Shown: piece by piece, positions 1 to 6,333 of the stretch | Numbering within the stretch: the stretch's first letter is position 1 | Layout: each line of letters starts with the position of its first letter | Assembly (NCBI GenBank): GCA_036500065.1 | Contig: DASYCT010000084.1 | Coordinates: 1-12,352 of the forward strand | Direction of reading: 5' to 3' | DNA: 12,352 bases | From: JACMLD01 sp036500065 | GTDB lineage: Bacteria > Bacteroidota > Bacteroidia > Chitinophagales > Chitinophagaceae | Notes under the pieces: generated by a model | Seen by the model: the letters and a program-made list of their open reading frames with translations, nothing else | The model's database searches: none | Told to the model about the DNA's origin: nothing | Position numbers and translations under genes: made by a program

Positions 1-714
1 GATGAAAACATCATTTATAGCTGGATGAGAAACCGTAATACAGTAGAATTTCTTGGTATATGGGAGCAACTCTATAACAACGGTTTTAAAGGTAACGAAT
101 TCGTTACCTTTAAAATGCAGGCAGGGTTGAACAACTTTAACCTCACGCCCCGCAAATGGATCGAAAATACCAACGCTATCGGTATCATCTCCAAACCCGG
201 TCGCTACGGCGGCGGCACTTACGCCCACAAAGACATCGCCTTCGAATTTGGCAGTTGGCTGAGCGCCGAATTCAAGCTCTACCTGATCAAGGAATTCCAA
301 CGCCTCAAAGAGGAAGAAAGCAAAAGCCTGCAGTCGGAGTGGAGCCTGCGACGCACCCTTGCCAAAATCAACTATCGCATTCATACGGACGCGGTAAAGG
401 ACACGCTGATCCCCCCGGAAATCACCCGGCAGCAAACCGGGGTCATCTATGCCAGCGAAGCCGATCTGCTCAACATAGCCCTTTTCGGCCAGACAGCGGC
501 CGAGTGGAAAAAAGCCCACCCGCAAACACCGGGAAATATCCGGGATGAAGCAACGCTGGAACAACTGGTGATACTTACGAACCTGGAGAGCATCAATTCA
601 GTTTTCATACGCCAGGAGCTCACGCAACCTGACCGGTTAAGAAAACTCAATGAAATAGCCATTTCCCAGATGCGCTCCCTGCTGTCGGCCAACACAATCA
701 AACAACTAAAATGA
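1..714 (+). CDS. KilA-N domain protein, 5' end cut by window
   Basis: KilA-N proteins carry a small fold, first named from phage P1 KilA, that is thought to bind DNA. In Bacteroidota, chromosomal stand-alone copies are common and their role is unknown. The frame is open from base 1, and the residues before the first ATG at 25 (DENIIYSW) continue the family pattern, so that ATG is internal and the true start lies upstream. Visible family blocks are WMRNRNTVEFLGIWEQL near the start, PRKWIENTNAIGI, GRYGGGTYAHKDIAFEFGSW and AEFKLYLIKEFQRLKEE. A helical C-terminal region follows (NYRIHTDAVKDTLIPPE, then YASEADLLNIALFG), matching the usual long form of the family; the C-terminus looks complete. No phage genes are visible beside it, so nothing here shows recent prophage origin. 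The family call is firm; the function is open. Confidence 0.88.
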   Translation, partial: DENIIYSWMRNRNTVEFLGIWEQLYNNGFKGNEFVTFKMQAGLNNFNLTPRKWIENTNAIGIISKPGRYGGGTYAHKDIAFEFGSWLSAEFKLYLIKEFQRLKEEESKSLQSEWSLRRTLAKINYRIHTDAVKDTLIPPEITRQQTGVIYASEADLLNIALFGQTAAEWKKAHPQTPGNIRDEATLEQLVILTNLESINSVFIRQELTQPDRLRKLNEIAISQMRSLLSANTIKQLK

Positions 715-754
715 AAAACCACCGCATTTACGGAGACGAAAGATCCGGTACCCC

Positions 755-780
755 TAAACCCCTCGAATTCGAGGGGTTTA
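755..780. repeat. Perfect 26-bp palindrome
   Basis: Each arm is 13 bases (TAAACCCCTCGAA), and the second arm is its exact reverse complement with no spacer; the centre is GAATTC at 765-770. As RNA it would fold into a hairpin with a GC-rich stem and a small AATT loop. It lies 40 bases after the KilA-N stop and about 25 bases before the promoter of the next gene, so it could terminate transcription. There is only AAAATTT after it rather than a proper T-run. It could also be a copy of a dispersed palindromic element, which one window cannot show. Confidence 0.8.
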
Positions 781-804
781 AAATTTGATTCCGTCCTTAA
801 CCTC

Positions 805-835
805 TTTATCAAACCATTCCTTCCTCTTATTTTTG
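805..835 (+). promoter_or_regulatory. Bacteroidota-type promoter for the small gene at 859
   Basis: The -7 element TATTTTTG at 828-835 matches TAnnTTTG exactly. A -33-like TTTA at 805-808 lies 19 bases upstream, against consensus TTTG. Transcription would start near 841-843, giving a leader of about 16-18 bases before the ATG at 859. Confidence 0.6.
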
Positions 836-858
836 CAGCCAGACTGATACAGAACGAT

Positions 859-1083
859 ATGGACGATTATACGATTTATGTGAACCAGGTGGAGGAATGG
901 CAGATGGTGAGCGATACCAATGCACTGGATGCTCTTTTCCAAAAAGCAAAACGCATCCTGGTAGGAGGCGGTACGGTAGCACTGGTGCGGAAAAACGGTC
1001 CCGGCCGCCATGATAAATTCGATGAGATTTCCACGCTGGAAGATTTGGAGGTCTACCGTAAAAACGTTTACAAGCATTTATAG
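859..1083 (+). CDS. Small protein of unknown function (74 aa)
   Basis: I do not recognise this family. The protein is soluble and of mixed charge, with no signal peptide, membrane segment or cysteine. It opens with an apparent beta hairpin (DDYTIYVNQVEEWQMV), then a probable helix (residues 22-34, ALDALFQKAKRIL), a glycine turn followed by a strand (GGGTVALVRKN), and a C-terminal helix ending YRKNVYKHL. That could be a compact alpha/beta domain. The ATG at 859 is preceded by a good TAnnTTTG promoter, which supports both the gene and the start. It ends 42 bases before the YjdI-like 4Fe-4S gene on the same strand, and the two may be co-transcribed. The lack of Cys/His ligands argues against a second iron-sulfur protein. 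The gene is probably real; its function is unknown. Confidence 0.72.
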   Translation: MDDYTIYVNQVEEWQMVSDTNALDALFQKAKRILVGGGTVALVRKNGPGRHDKFDEISTLEDLEVYRKNVYKHL

Positions 1084-1125
1084 CCGCCGCAACCGGATTT
1101 GGCGTAACTTTCTGAAAGCAACAGC

Positions 1126-1389
1126 ATGCAAAAAACGTTTAAATATACAAACGGAGAGGTAACCATCGTATGGAAGCCTGATACGTGCACGCATTCCACC
1201 CACTGCTGGAAGGGCCTGCGCGAAGTGTTTGACCCTACCCGACGGCCCTGGATAACGCCCGAGGCATCGACCACCGAAAAGATCATCGCCCAGGTCCGCC
1301 AATGCCCGAGCGGCGCCCTTGGCTATTTTATGAATGCCGAAGGGGAAGACTCCACCGCAACCGATCAGTCGGATGTGCCTACCATATAA
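1126..1389 (+). CDS. YjdI-type (4Fe-4S)-binding protein
   Basis: This is a small ferredoxin-like protein of the Fer4_19/YjdI family, predicted to carry one iron-sulfur cluster; its redox partner is unknown. Three cysteines sit in the family pattern: C21 and C27 in DTCTHSTHCWKGL and C60 in QCPSGALGYF, the last being the hallmark CPSGAL motif. H23 and H26 lie between the first two cysteines. The conserved stretch VFDPTRRPWI, residues 34-43, is also typical. At 87 residues it is slightly longer than the core domain because of an acidic, Ser/Thr-rich tail. In other bacteria this family often lies beside a small GNAT acetyltransferase; here the upstream neighbour is an unrecognised 74-residue protein. 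Its last 25 bases overlap, on the opposite strand, the end of the small membrane-protein gene at 1365-1595. Confidence 0.88.
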   Translation: MQKTFKYTNGEVTIVWKPDTCTHSTHCWKGLREVFDPTRRPWITPEASTTEKIIAQVRQCPSGALGYFMNAEGEDSTATDQSDVPTI

Positions 1390-1595
1390 AAAATGAGGAT
1401 AATACCCGCCAGCATTAACAGGAACAGGGCGGTATAATGTATGCGCAGAAAGCGTTTTTCCCGCTGCTCCTCTTCTTTCATGCGCGCTCTTCCAAACAGG
1501 ACAAACGTAACTATCGCCGTGATGCCGCAGGCAATCACAATGGCTATGAGGAAGTTTACCAGCAAATCAGCTTTTTTTAGATGATGTGTACCCAT
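1365..1595 (-). CDS. Small two-helix membrane protein of unknown function
   Basis: The 76 residues show two clear hydrophobic segments, about 11-34 (LLVNFLIAIVIACGITAIVTF...) and 55-72, joined by a highly charged loop (RARMKEEEQREKRFLR, 36-51). This suggests a helical hairpin in the inner membrane with the charged loop probably in the cytoplasm. I do not recognise a named family. The ATG at 1595 lies inside the SUI1-like gene, giving a 29-base overlap in another frame; no other ATG precedes the first helix, so this start is favoured. A TTG at codon 11 (1563-1565) would remove the overlap but is less likely. The overlap implies translation coupled to the SUI1-like gene, as the last cistron of the nadC operon. 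The 3' end overlaps the YjdI-like gene by 25 bases, convergently. Confidence 0.72.
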   Translation of the reverse strand: MGTHHLKKADLLVNFLIAIVIACGITAIVTFVLFGRARMKEEEQREKRFLRIHYTALFLLMLAGIILIFYMVGTSD

Positions 1596-1908
1596 TTTTC
1601 AACAGCCATTGCAGCACTTTGTCGCGATGATCGCCCTGTACGATTACTTCCCCGTCTTTGGCCGAGCCTCCCGTACCGCAATGGTTCTTCAATTTTTTAC
1701 CCAGGTCCTCCCGGTCTTCGTTCGTACCGATAAATCCTTCTATCAATGTCACCGCTTTCCCGGCGCGGTGTTTGGTCTCCAGCCGCACCCGAAGCCGCTG
1801 TTGCGCAGGCGGCAGCGTATCTGCCTGTTCCTTTTCTTCTTCAAACGAAAAATTCGGGTCGGTACTAAAAACGAAGCCCCTGCTGTCGGGTTTATTTTTT
1901 TTAGCCAT
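1567..1908 (-). CDS. SUI1/eIF1-like translation factor (YciH family)
   Basis: This is the bacterial homologue of eukaryotic eIF1, which binds the small ribosomal subunit near the P site and helps start-codon selection. Its role in bacteria is less certain. The 113 residues have a polar, acidic N-terminus (about 1-35) followed by the SUI1 domain (about 38-106). The signature blocks are RLETKHRAGKAVTLIEGF, LGKKLKNHCGTGGSAKDG and EVIVQGDHRDKVLQWL; GTGGSAKDG at 78-86 and QGDHRDK at 91-97 are the most diagnostic. The ATG at 1908 follows nadC by only 20 bases, so the two are probably co-transcribed. Its stop lies inside the next small membrane-protein gene. No inactivating change is visible. Confidence 0.93.
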   Translation of the reverse strand: MAKKNKPDSRGFVFSTDPNFSFEEEKEQADTLPPAQQRLRVRLETKHRAGKAVTLIEGFIGTNEDREDLGKKLKNHCGTGGSAKDGEVIVQGDHRDKVLQWLLKNGYTSSKKS

Positions 1909-1928
1909 AAGTTAGTTTTTTGAGCAGC

Positions 1929-2783
1929 TTACACAATTACTGCCTTCAAACTCAGATCCAGGCTCCTTGCCTGGTGAATAAGGGCGCCGATACTGATATA
2001 GTCTACTCCTGTTTTAGCATAGGCTTCCAGGTTGTCGAGGTTAATGCCGCCGCTGGCTTCGGTTTCTACCTGTCCTTTAATAAGCGCCAGGGCCTGCTCC
2101 AACTGTGTCGGTGTAAAGTTATCCAACATGATGCGATCCACCTTGCCGGTCGCCATCGCCCGTTTTACATCGTCCAGGCTTCTTGTCTCTACTTCTATCT
2201 TCAGGCCTGGTTTTACCGTTTGCGTGTATTGATACGCCCGGTCGATGGCGGTCTCAATGCCGCCGCAATAGTCGATATGATTGTCCTTCAGCATAATCAT
2301 ATCGTAGAGCCCCATGCGGTGGTTGATGCCTCCGCCGATGCGCACGGCTTCTTTTTCGAGCAGGCGGAAATTGGGTGTTGTCTTTCTTGTGTCGAGCAGC
2401 CTGGTTTTATAACCGGCGAGTTTCCGGCTATACTGCCGTGTAAGCGTAGCGATACCGCTCATGCGCTGCATACAGTTTAATATCAGCCGCTCGCATTGTA
2501 ATATGGTATAAACGGAGGCTTCCAGTTCGAAGGCGGTTTCACCGGGTTGCATTGCATCGCCATCTTTTTTAAGCGGGGTAAACAGCGCAGAAGGCTGCTT
2601 GCAGGCAATTATTTCCCGGGCGATATCCACCCCCGCGAGTATACCTTCCTGCTTGATTTTTAATACGGCCCTTCCTTTTGCATCGGCGGGGATGGATGAC
2701 AAGGTAGAGTGATCCCCATCACCGATATCTTCTTTTAAAGCGGCCGTAATTAATATATGGAGCTGTTCGTGAAACGTGAGCAT
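1929..2783 (-). CDS. nadC: Nicotinate-nucleotide pyrophosphorylase (quinolinate phosphoribosyltransferase)
   Basis: NadC converts quinolinate and phosphoribosyl pyrophosphate to nicotinate mononucleotide, CO2 and pyrophosphate, the step where de novo NAD synthesis joins the common pathway; it acts in the cytoplasm as a dimer or hexamer. The 284 residues have the normal family length: an N-terminal open-faced sandwich domain (about 1-115) and a C-terminal barrel. Motifs seen are ERLILNCMQRMSGIAT (98-113), DTRKTTPNFR (131-140), EKEAVRIGGGINHRMGLYD (143-161), MLKDNH (164-169), EVETRSLDD (197-205), IMLDNF (218-223), EASGGI (242-247) and DYISIGAL (261-268), covering the expected Arg/His/Lys substrate contacts. 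nadA and nadB are not in the window. It heads a minus-strand unit with the SUI1-like gene and the small membrane protein. A -7 element lies five bases before its ATG. Confidence 0.97.
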   Translation of the reverse strand: MLTFHEQLHILITAALKEDIGDGDHSTLSSIPADAKGRAVLKIKQEGILAGVDIAREIIACKQPSALFTPLKKDGDAMQPGETAFELEASVYTILQCERLILNCMQRMSGIATLTRQYSRKLAGYKTRLLDTRKTTPNFRLLEKEAVRIGGGINHRMGLYDMIMLKDNHIDYCGGIETAIDRAYQYTQTVKPGLKIEVETRSLDDVKRAMATGKVDRIMLDNFTPTQLEQALALIKGQVETEASGGINLDNLEAYAKTGVDYISIGALIHQARSLDLSLKAVIV

Positions 2784-2788
2784 GGGGG

Positions 2789-2819
2789 CAAAGATAAGTG
2801 AAGGGAATGGCGCAAAAAA
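2789..2819 (-). promoter_or_regulatory. nadC promoter overlapping the upstream terminator
   Basis: On the minus strand TATCTTTG (2796 down to 2789) matches TAnnTTTG exactly. Only five bases separate it from the nadC ATG at 2783. The -33 position, 19 bases upstream, falls in the T-run of the preceding terminator (TTTT at 2819-2816; an exact TTTG at 2816-2813 would need a 16-base spacer). Transcription should begin at or within a few bases of the ATG, so the nadC mRNA is probably leaderless or nearly so. Confidence 0.55.
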
Positions 2820-2844
2820 AGCCCGCTACCATAGTAGCGGGCTT
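2813..2844 (-). terminator. Rho-independent terminator of the DUF4783 gene
   Basis: The arms AGCCCGCTAC (2820-2829) and GTAGCGGGCT (2834-2843) pair perfectly around a four-base loop, with one more A-T pair outside. On the minus strand the stem is followed by a run of seven T. It lies 24 bases past the DUF4783 stop, so it separates that gene from nadC. Confidence 0.92.
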
Positions 2845-2867
2845 CCGATATTCAAAGTGAACTGGTT

Positions 2868-3269
2868 TTATTCTCCGGGTTGAAAAGCTATTTCCTGCAC
2901 CAACTGTTTATCGCCCTTGCCTTTCATGAACAGGCGGGTGCGATAATCGCCTCCTCTTGTCTCCAACACGCCGATGCAATATCTCGAGCCATTGCTCTCT
3001 CCCTTGTACTTGATTTGGAAATTGCGTACGGTATTGCTGCTGAAAAAATCGCGCAGCACCATTTCGGCCTGTACGCGGCTGTAGTTATCGCTTTTGTCGG
3101 GCAGGGTAAGGTCTATCCTGCTGTCAAAAAAACGTGATAACTGGGTGGCATTACCTGATTTTAATGCAACAACGATGTCTTCCATTTCCATACCGGTTTT
3201 TGAACCGGGGGTGAAAGAACTGAACATTAGGATGGCGGATATAGCAATCAGCCCGAGGTAGCTTTTCAT
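2868..3269 (-). CDS. DUF4783 secreted protein, NTF2-like
   Basis: DUF4783 proteins are small exported proteins of Bacteroidota with an NTF2-like fold and no established function. The 133 residues begin with a signal peptide (MKSYLGLIAISAILMFSSFT, hydrophobic core about 4-18). Cleavage should fall near residues 18-22, and no lipobox cysteine is present, so the product is probably periplasmic. Family-like features are the opening helix MEDIVVALKSGNATQLSRFFDSRIDLTLP (27-57), the VQAEMVLRDFFSS helix (66-78) and strands FQIKYKG and RTRLFMKG. It has one cysteine (C98). It lies directly upstream of nadC on the same strand, but a strong terminator lies between them. It is divergent from gpmI across a 173-base gap, in which no convincing promoter was found for it. 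Confidence 0.85.
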   Translation of the reverse strand: MKSYLGLIAISAILMFSSFTPGSKTGMEMEDIVVALKSGNATQLSRFFDSRIDLTLPDKSDNYSRVQAEMVLRDFFSSNTVRNFQIKYKGESNGSRYCIGVLETRGGDYRTRLFMKGKGDKQLVQEIAFQPGE

Positions 3270-3442
3270 AACAACTCTTTAGTTTTTCATAATACTTACC
3301 TTTTCACGGGGCGGATTCGGATACAACACATCAATAACTAAAAATATGCCAAGTTAGTACGTGGTGCATAACTTATATGTGTGAGGGGGTTGGTTTTGAA
3401 CCCTCTAGCTTCAATTATCCTGAAAAACCGTAGTTTTAGCGC
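3270..3442. other. Divergent intergenic region between DUF4783 gene and gpmI
   Basis: This 173-base gap must hold the start signals for both divergent genes, but no exact TAnnTTTG is present in either useful position. The nearest candidate for gpmI is TAGTTTTA at 3431-3438, five bases before the start codon and without a good -33 partner. An imperfect hairpin (GAGGG at 3383-3387 against CCCTC at 3401-3405) lies upstream of gpmI and could be chance. Confidence 0.4.
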
Positions 3443-4966
3443 ATGAATAAGAAGAAAGTTATCCTGGTTATAATGGACGGATGGGGGCTTGGTAAAAAGA
3501 AATCGGCAGATGCCATCCAGCACGCAAATGTTCCTTTTGTCAGCAGCCTGTATAAAGCATGGCCCAACACCACCCTGGTTACCTGTGGCGAAGCGGTGGG
3601 ACTCCCGGAGGGACAGATGGGCAACAGTGAAGTCGGTCATCTTAACCTGGGCGCGGGCCGTATCGTGTACCAGGAATTACAGCGCATCAATGTCGCCATA
3701 CGGGATGGGTCATTCGCCAAAAACCCGGTACTGCTGGAAACCATCCGGCAGGCCAAAGCCAATAATAAATCCCTGCATCTCCTGGGGCTGGTAAGCGACG
3801 GGGGGGTGCATTCCCATACGCGTCATCTACAGGCCATCATAGACGTTTGCAAGGCCGAGGGGCTTGATAAGGTGTTTATCCATGCCTTTACCGATGGGCG
3901 TGACACGGACCCTAAAAGCGGGCTTGGTTTTCTTTCCGGCCTGCAGGAACATCTCGATAAAACCGTGGGTAAAATAGCCAGCGTGAGCGGGCGCTATTAT
4001 GCCATGGACCGCGACAAGCGCTGGGAACGCGTAAAGCTGGCGTACGATGCGCTCGTGAAAGGTGTGGGCGAAAAAGCCACGAATGCCCTGGAAGCTGTAA
4101 AACAATCCTACGACAATAATATCACGGACGAGTTTATCAAACCAACCGTTATTACCGGGAAGGACGGGCAGCCCATCGCCAGCATTCAAAACGGCGACGC
4201 AGCTATCTGTTTTAATTTCCGCACCGACCGTTGCCGGGAAATAACCCAGGTACTTACCCAGGAGGCCATACCCGAACAGGACATGCAGCCGCTGGACCTG
4301 TATTATACCACCATGACCCAGTACGACCACAGTTTTAAAGGCGTACACGTGGTGTTTGAAAATGACGATTTAAAAAATACACTTGGTGATATCATCGCTC
4401 AACAGGGATTAAAACAAATCCGTATTGCCGAAACGGAGAAATACCCGCATGTGACTTTCTTTTTCAGCGGCGGCCGCGAGAAGCCCTTCGAAGGTGAAAA
4501 AAGGATTATGGTGCCCTCCCCAAAAGTGGCCACCTACGATCTGAAACCCGAAATGAGTGCATTCGAGCTTACGGACGCCATCCTGCCTGAAATCGAAAGC
4601 AAAAGCGCCGATTTCATCTGTCTCAACTATGCCAACGCCGATATGGTCGGGCATACGGGTGTATTCCCCGCCGTGGTGAAGGCGGTAGAAACGGTCGATA
4701 AATGCGTACAGCGGGTAGTGACCGCGGCGCTTGAAAACGGCTATACCGTTTTCCTGACGGCCGACCACGGTAATGCCGACTTTATGATCAACGAAGACGG
4801 CAGCCCCAATACCGCTCATTCGCTTAACCTCGTGCCGTTCTTTATCATCGACAAAGACTGGAAAGGAACCCTTAAACCCGGCAAGCTCGGTGACCTGGCG
4901 CCGACCATCCTTACCATGATGCAACTGCCCATTCCGAAGGAAATGACGGGTACCATTCTTATTTAA
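3443..4966 (+). CDS. gpmI: 2,3-bisphosphoglycerate-independent phosphoglycerate mutase
   Basis: GpmI interconverts 3-phosphoglycerate and 2-phosphoglycerate in glycolysis and gluconeogenesis through a phosphoserine intermediate and two metal ions, usually Mn2+. The 507 residues match the family length. The phosphatase domain is split around the transferase domain (about 80-310). Catalytic and metal residues are visible: D12 in VIMDGWG, the nucleophile S62 in GNSEVGHLNLG, DGGVHSH (119-125), FTDGRDTDP (149-157), SGRYYAMDRDKRWER (182-196), FRTDR (259-263), EKYPHVTFFFSGG (332-344), D400 and H404 in NADMVGHTG, D441 and H442 in TADHGNAD, and H459 in NTAHS. Nothing is missing. A haem-binding protein gene follows after 13 bases and is probably co-transcribed. 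The ATG at 3443 begins MNKKKVILVIMDGWG, the normal N-terminus of the family. Confidence 0.98.
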   Translation: MNKKKVILVIMDGWGLGKKKSADAIQHANVPFVSSLYKAWPNTTLVTCGEAVGLPEGQMGNSEVGHLNLGAGRIVYQELQRINVAIRDGSFAKNPVLLETIRQAKANNKSLHLLGLVSDGGVHSHTRHLQAIIDVCKAEGLDKVFIHAFTDGRDTDPKSGLGFLSGLQEHLDKTVGKIASVSGRYYAMDRDKRWERVKLAYDALVKGVGEKATNALEAVKQSYDNNITDEFIKPTVITGKDGQPIASIQNGDAAICFNFRTDRCREITQVLTQEAIPEQDMQPLDLYYTTMTQYDHSFKGVHVVFENDDLKNTLGDIIAQQGLKQIRIAETEKYPHVTFFFSGGREKPFEGEKRIMVPSPKVATYDLKPEMSAFELTDAILPEIESKSADFICLNYANADMVGHTGVFPAVVKAVETVDKCVQRVVTAALENGYTVFLTADHGNADFMINEDGSPNTAHSLNLVPFFIIDKDWKGTLKPGKLGDLAPTILTMMQLPIPKEMTGTILI

Positions 4967-4979
4967 AATCGTTGCCGAT

Positions 4980-5480
4980 ATGATGAAGAAAATCCTTCTT
5001 TTCCTGCTGCTGGCCTTTGTAGTCATCCAGTTCTTTCATCCCAAAAGGAACAGCAGCGCCGAACCATCGCCCAATGGCATCGCCGCCGTGTACGCTACCC
5101 CCGACAGCGTGCAGCAGGTGCTGGCCGTGGCCTGTAATGATTGTCATTCCGGTAATACCCGCTATCCCTGGTATAACAGCATACAGCCGGTGGCCTGGTG
5201 GCTCAATAACCATGTGACAGGGGGGAAAAAGGAATTGAATTTCGACGAGTTCAGGACCTTCACACCGCGCCGGCAGTACAATAAGATGAAATCCCTGGTC
5301 CGCGAAATCAAAGAGGACGGCATGCCACTCGACAGTTATACCTGGATTCATAAAGACGCCATCCTGAGCCCTGCGCAAAAACAGTTGCTGATCGACTGGG
5401 CTACGGGTATCCAGCGCCAGATGGAAAAAACCTACCCGCCGGACAGCCTGGCCCGTAAAAAACCAGCGTCTAAAAATTAA
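4980..5480 (+). CDS. Haem-binding domain protein (Haem_bd family, CxxCH)
   Basis: Members of this family are small, membrane-anchored, cytochrome c-like proteins of Bacteroidota envelopes; their electron-transfer partners are unknown. The 166 residues begin with an uncleaved anchor or signal sequence (MMKKILLFLLLAFVVIQFF), followed by HPKRN (20-24), a motif common just after the helix in this family. A single c-type haem site, C52-N-D-C55-H56 in VACNDCHSGNTRYPWYNSIQPVAWWL, would be periplasmic. The rest (WWLNNHVTGGKKELNF, KMKSLVREIKEDGMP, DAILSPAQKQLLIDWATG) follows the family pattern, including the Pro-rich and Trp-rich stretch after the haem site. M119 may be the distal ligand (inference). 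ATG codons at 4980 and 4983 are both possible starts. It lies 13 bases after gpmI, so it is probably expressed with it. Confidence 0.88.
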   Translation: MMKKILLFLLLAFVVIQFFHPKRNSSAEPSPNGIAAVYATPDSVQQVLAVACNDCHSGNTRYPWYNSIQPVAWWLNNHVTGGKKELNFDEFRTFTPRRQYNKMKSLVREIKEDGMPLDSYTWIHKDAILSPAQKQLLIDWATGIQRQMEKTYPPDSLARKKPASKN

Positions 5481-5640
5481 TATGCCTTCATTAAAAAATG
5501 CCTGTAAAACGCGGCCCATATTAGTTTTTTTCCAACAAAACAGGTAATTGATTAAAAATTGAATTATTACTCTTCTTATTTATAGACAAATGGAGGGTCA
5601 ATAAGCCTTTATCATGTCTTTTTTCTAATCCAGGTAGTTA

Positions 5641-5648
5641 TTATTTTG
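5641..5648 (+). promoter_or_regulatory. Possible -7 element for the sigma factor gene
   Basis: TTATTTTG matches seven of eight positions of TAnnTTTG, and TTTT at 5619-5622 lies 18 bases upstream as a poor -33 element. The distance of 15 bases to the ATG at 5664 fits. If correct, it excludes the TTG at 5646 as the start. The rest of the AT-rich gap 5481-5663 shows no terminator or RNA gene that I can support. Confidence 0.35.
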
Positions 5649-5663
5649 ATAAGTGAAGCAGCG

Positions 5664-6290
5664 ATGAGTATTGGAAATTGTCTTAACTTACATGGTAACC
5701 AAATGTCCCCAATGACTGAGGAAGCCATTTTACAAGGTTGTTTACAAAACAATGCTGTTGCACAGAAGGAGCTGTACAGCCGGTACAGTCCTAAAATGCT
5801 GGCAGTTTGTTACAGGTTTGCACATAACCGTGAGGATGCGGAGGATATGTTGCAGGAAGGATTTATCAAGGTCTTTTCGCAGATGCATACCTTCCGTAAC
5901 CAGGGGGCATTTGAAGGCTGGGTGCGACGGATTATCGTTCACACCTGTATCAACAACCTGAAGAAGAATAAGAAGTTCAGTGAAAGCGTAGACATTATAC
6001 ATGCCACTACGGTGCAGGTGAGGGAGGAAAGCGTTCCTTCCATTGTGCAGGCAAAGCAGGTAGTGGAATGTATCCGGATACTGCCCATTGGGTATAGAAC
6101 CGTACTCAATCTTTACGCAGTGGAAGGTTATTCACACAGAGAAATTGCTGAAATGCTGGATATAGAAGAAAGCACCAGCCGTTCACAATACACCAGGGCA
6201 AAGCAAATGCTGGAAGATATTCTTGTAAAGAAAAAAATACTGCAACTGCCGGCTAAGAAAATGGATATACTAACTGCTTTTGGTGGATAA
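5664..6290 (+). CDS. ECF-type RNA polymerase sigma factor
   Basis: Extracytoplasmic-function sigma factors direct RNA polymerase to a dedicated promoter set, normally held off by a partner until an envelope signal arrives. With the ATG at 5664 the protein has 208 residues. Region 2 spans about 38-100 (YSRYSPKMLAVCYRF, NREDAEDMLQEGFIKVF, GAFEGWVRRIIVHTCINNL). Region 4 spans about 135-185, with ILPIGYRTVLNLYAVEGYSHREIAEML and the recognition helix ESTSRSQYTRAKQML. There is no region 3, as expected for ECF factors. The frame extends to a TTG at 5646, which overlaps a promoter-like element and is unlikely; ATGs at 5703 and 5712 are also possible, the latter giving the compact start MTEEAILQGC. 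No classical anti-sigma gene is adjacent. The next gene, 83 bases downstream, encodes a membrane/beta-barrel protein that may do that job. Confidence 0.93.
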   Translation: MSIGNCLNLHGNQMSPMTEEAILQGCLQNNAVAQKELYSRYSPKMLAVCYRFAHNREDAEDMLQEGFIKVFSQMHTFRNQGAFEGWVRRIIVHTCINNLKKNKKFSESVDIIHATTVQVREESVPSIVQAKQVVECIRILPIGYRTVLNLYAVEGYSHREIAEMLDIEESTSRSQYTRAKQMLEDILVKKKILQLPAKKMDILTAFGG

Positions 6291-6333
6291 TAAACAAATG
6301 GGTTGCCGTAACAGGATGCGTATGAAGAACCTT

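Noticed and set aside
1..714. KilA-N gene as evidence of a prophage
   Set aside because: Stand-alone KilA-N genes are common on Bacteroidota chromosomes, and no integrase, structural or lysis gene is nearby.
447..812. A 121-codon open frame on the minus strand across the end of the KilA-N gene
   Set aside because: It is mostly antisense to the KilA-N coding region and runs through the palindrome; no sign of a real protein.
1920..2480. A 186-codon open frame on the plus strand
   Set aside because: It lies antisense to nadC, whose motifs are unmistakable, and its own translation is Cys/His-rich noise without a family pattern.
3827..5026. Two long open frames on the minus strand opposite gpmI
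   Set aside because: They are antisense to conserved gpmI coding sequence and show no domain or codon pattern of their own.
5646..5663. Extension of the sigma factor to a TTG start at 5646
   Set aside because: TTG is a poor start choice when ATGs follow, and the extension overlaps a promoter-like TTATTTTG; ATG at 5664 is preferred.
6228..6250. Shared KKKILQL peptide and 12-base match (ATACTGCAACTG) between the sigma factor and uvrC (near 9628)
   Set aside because: Too short, and in unrelated lysine-rich helices; best explained by chance.
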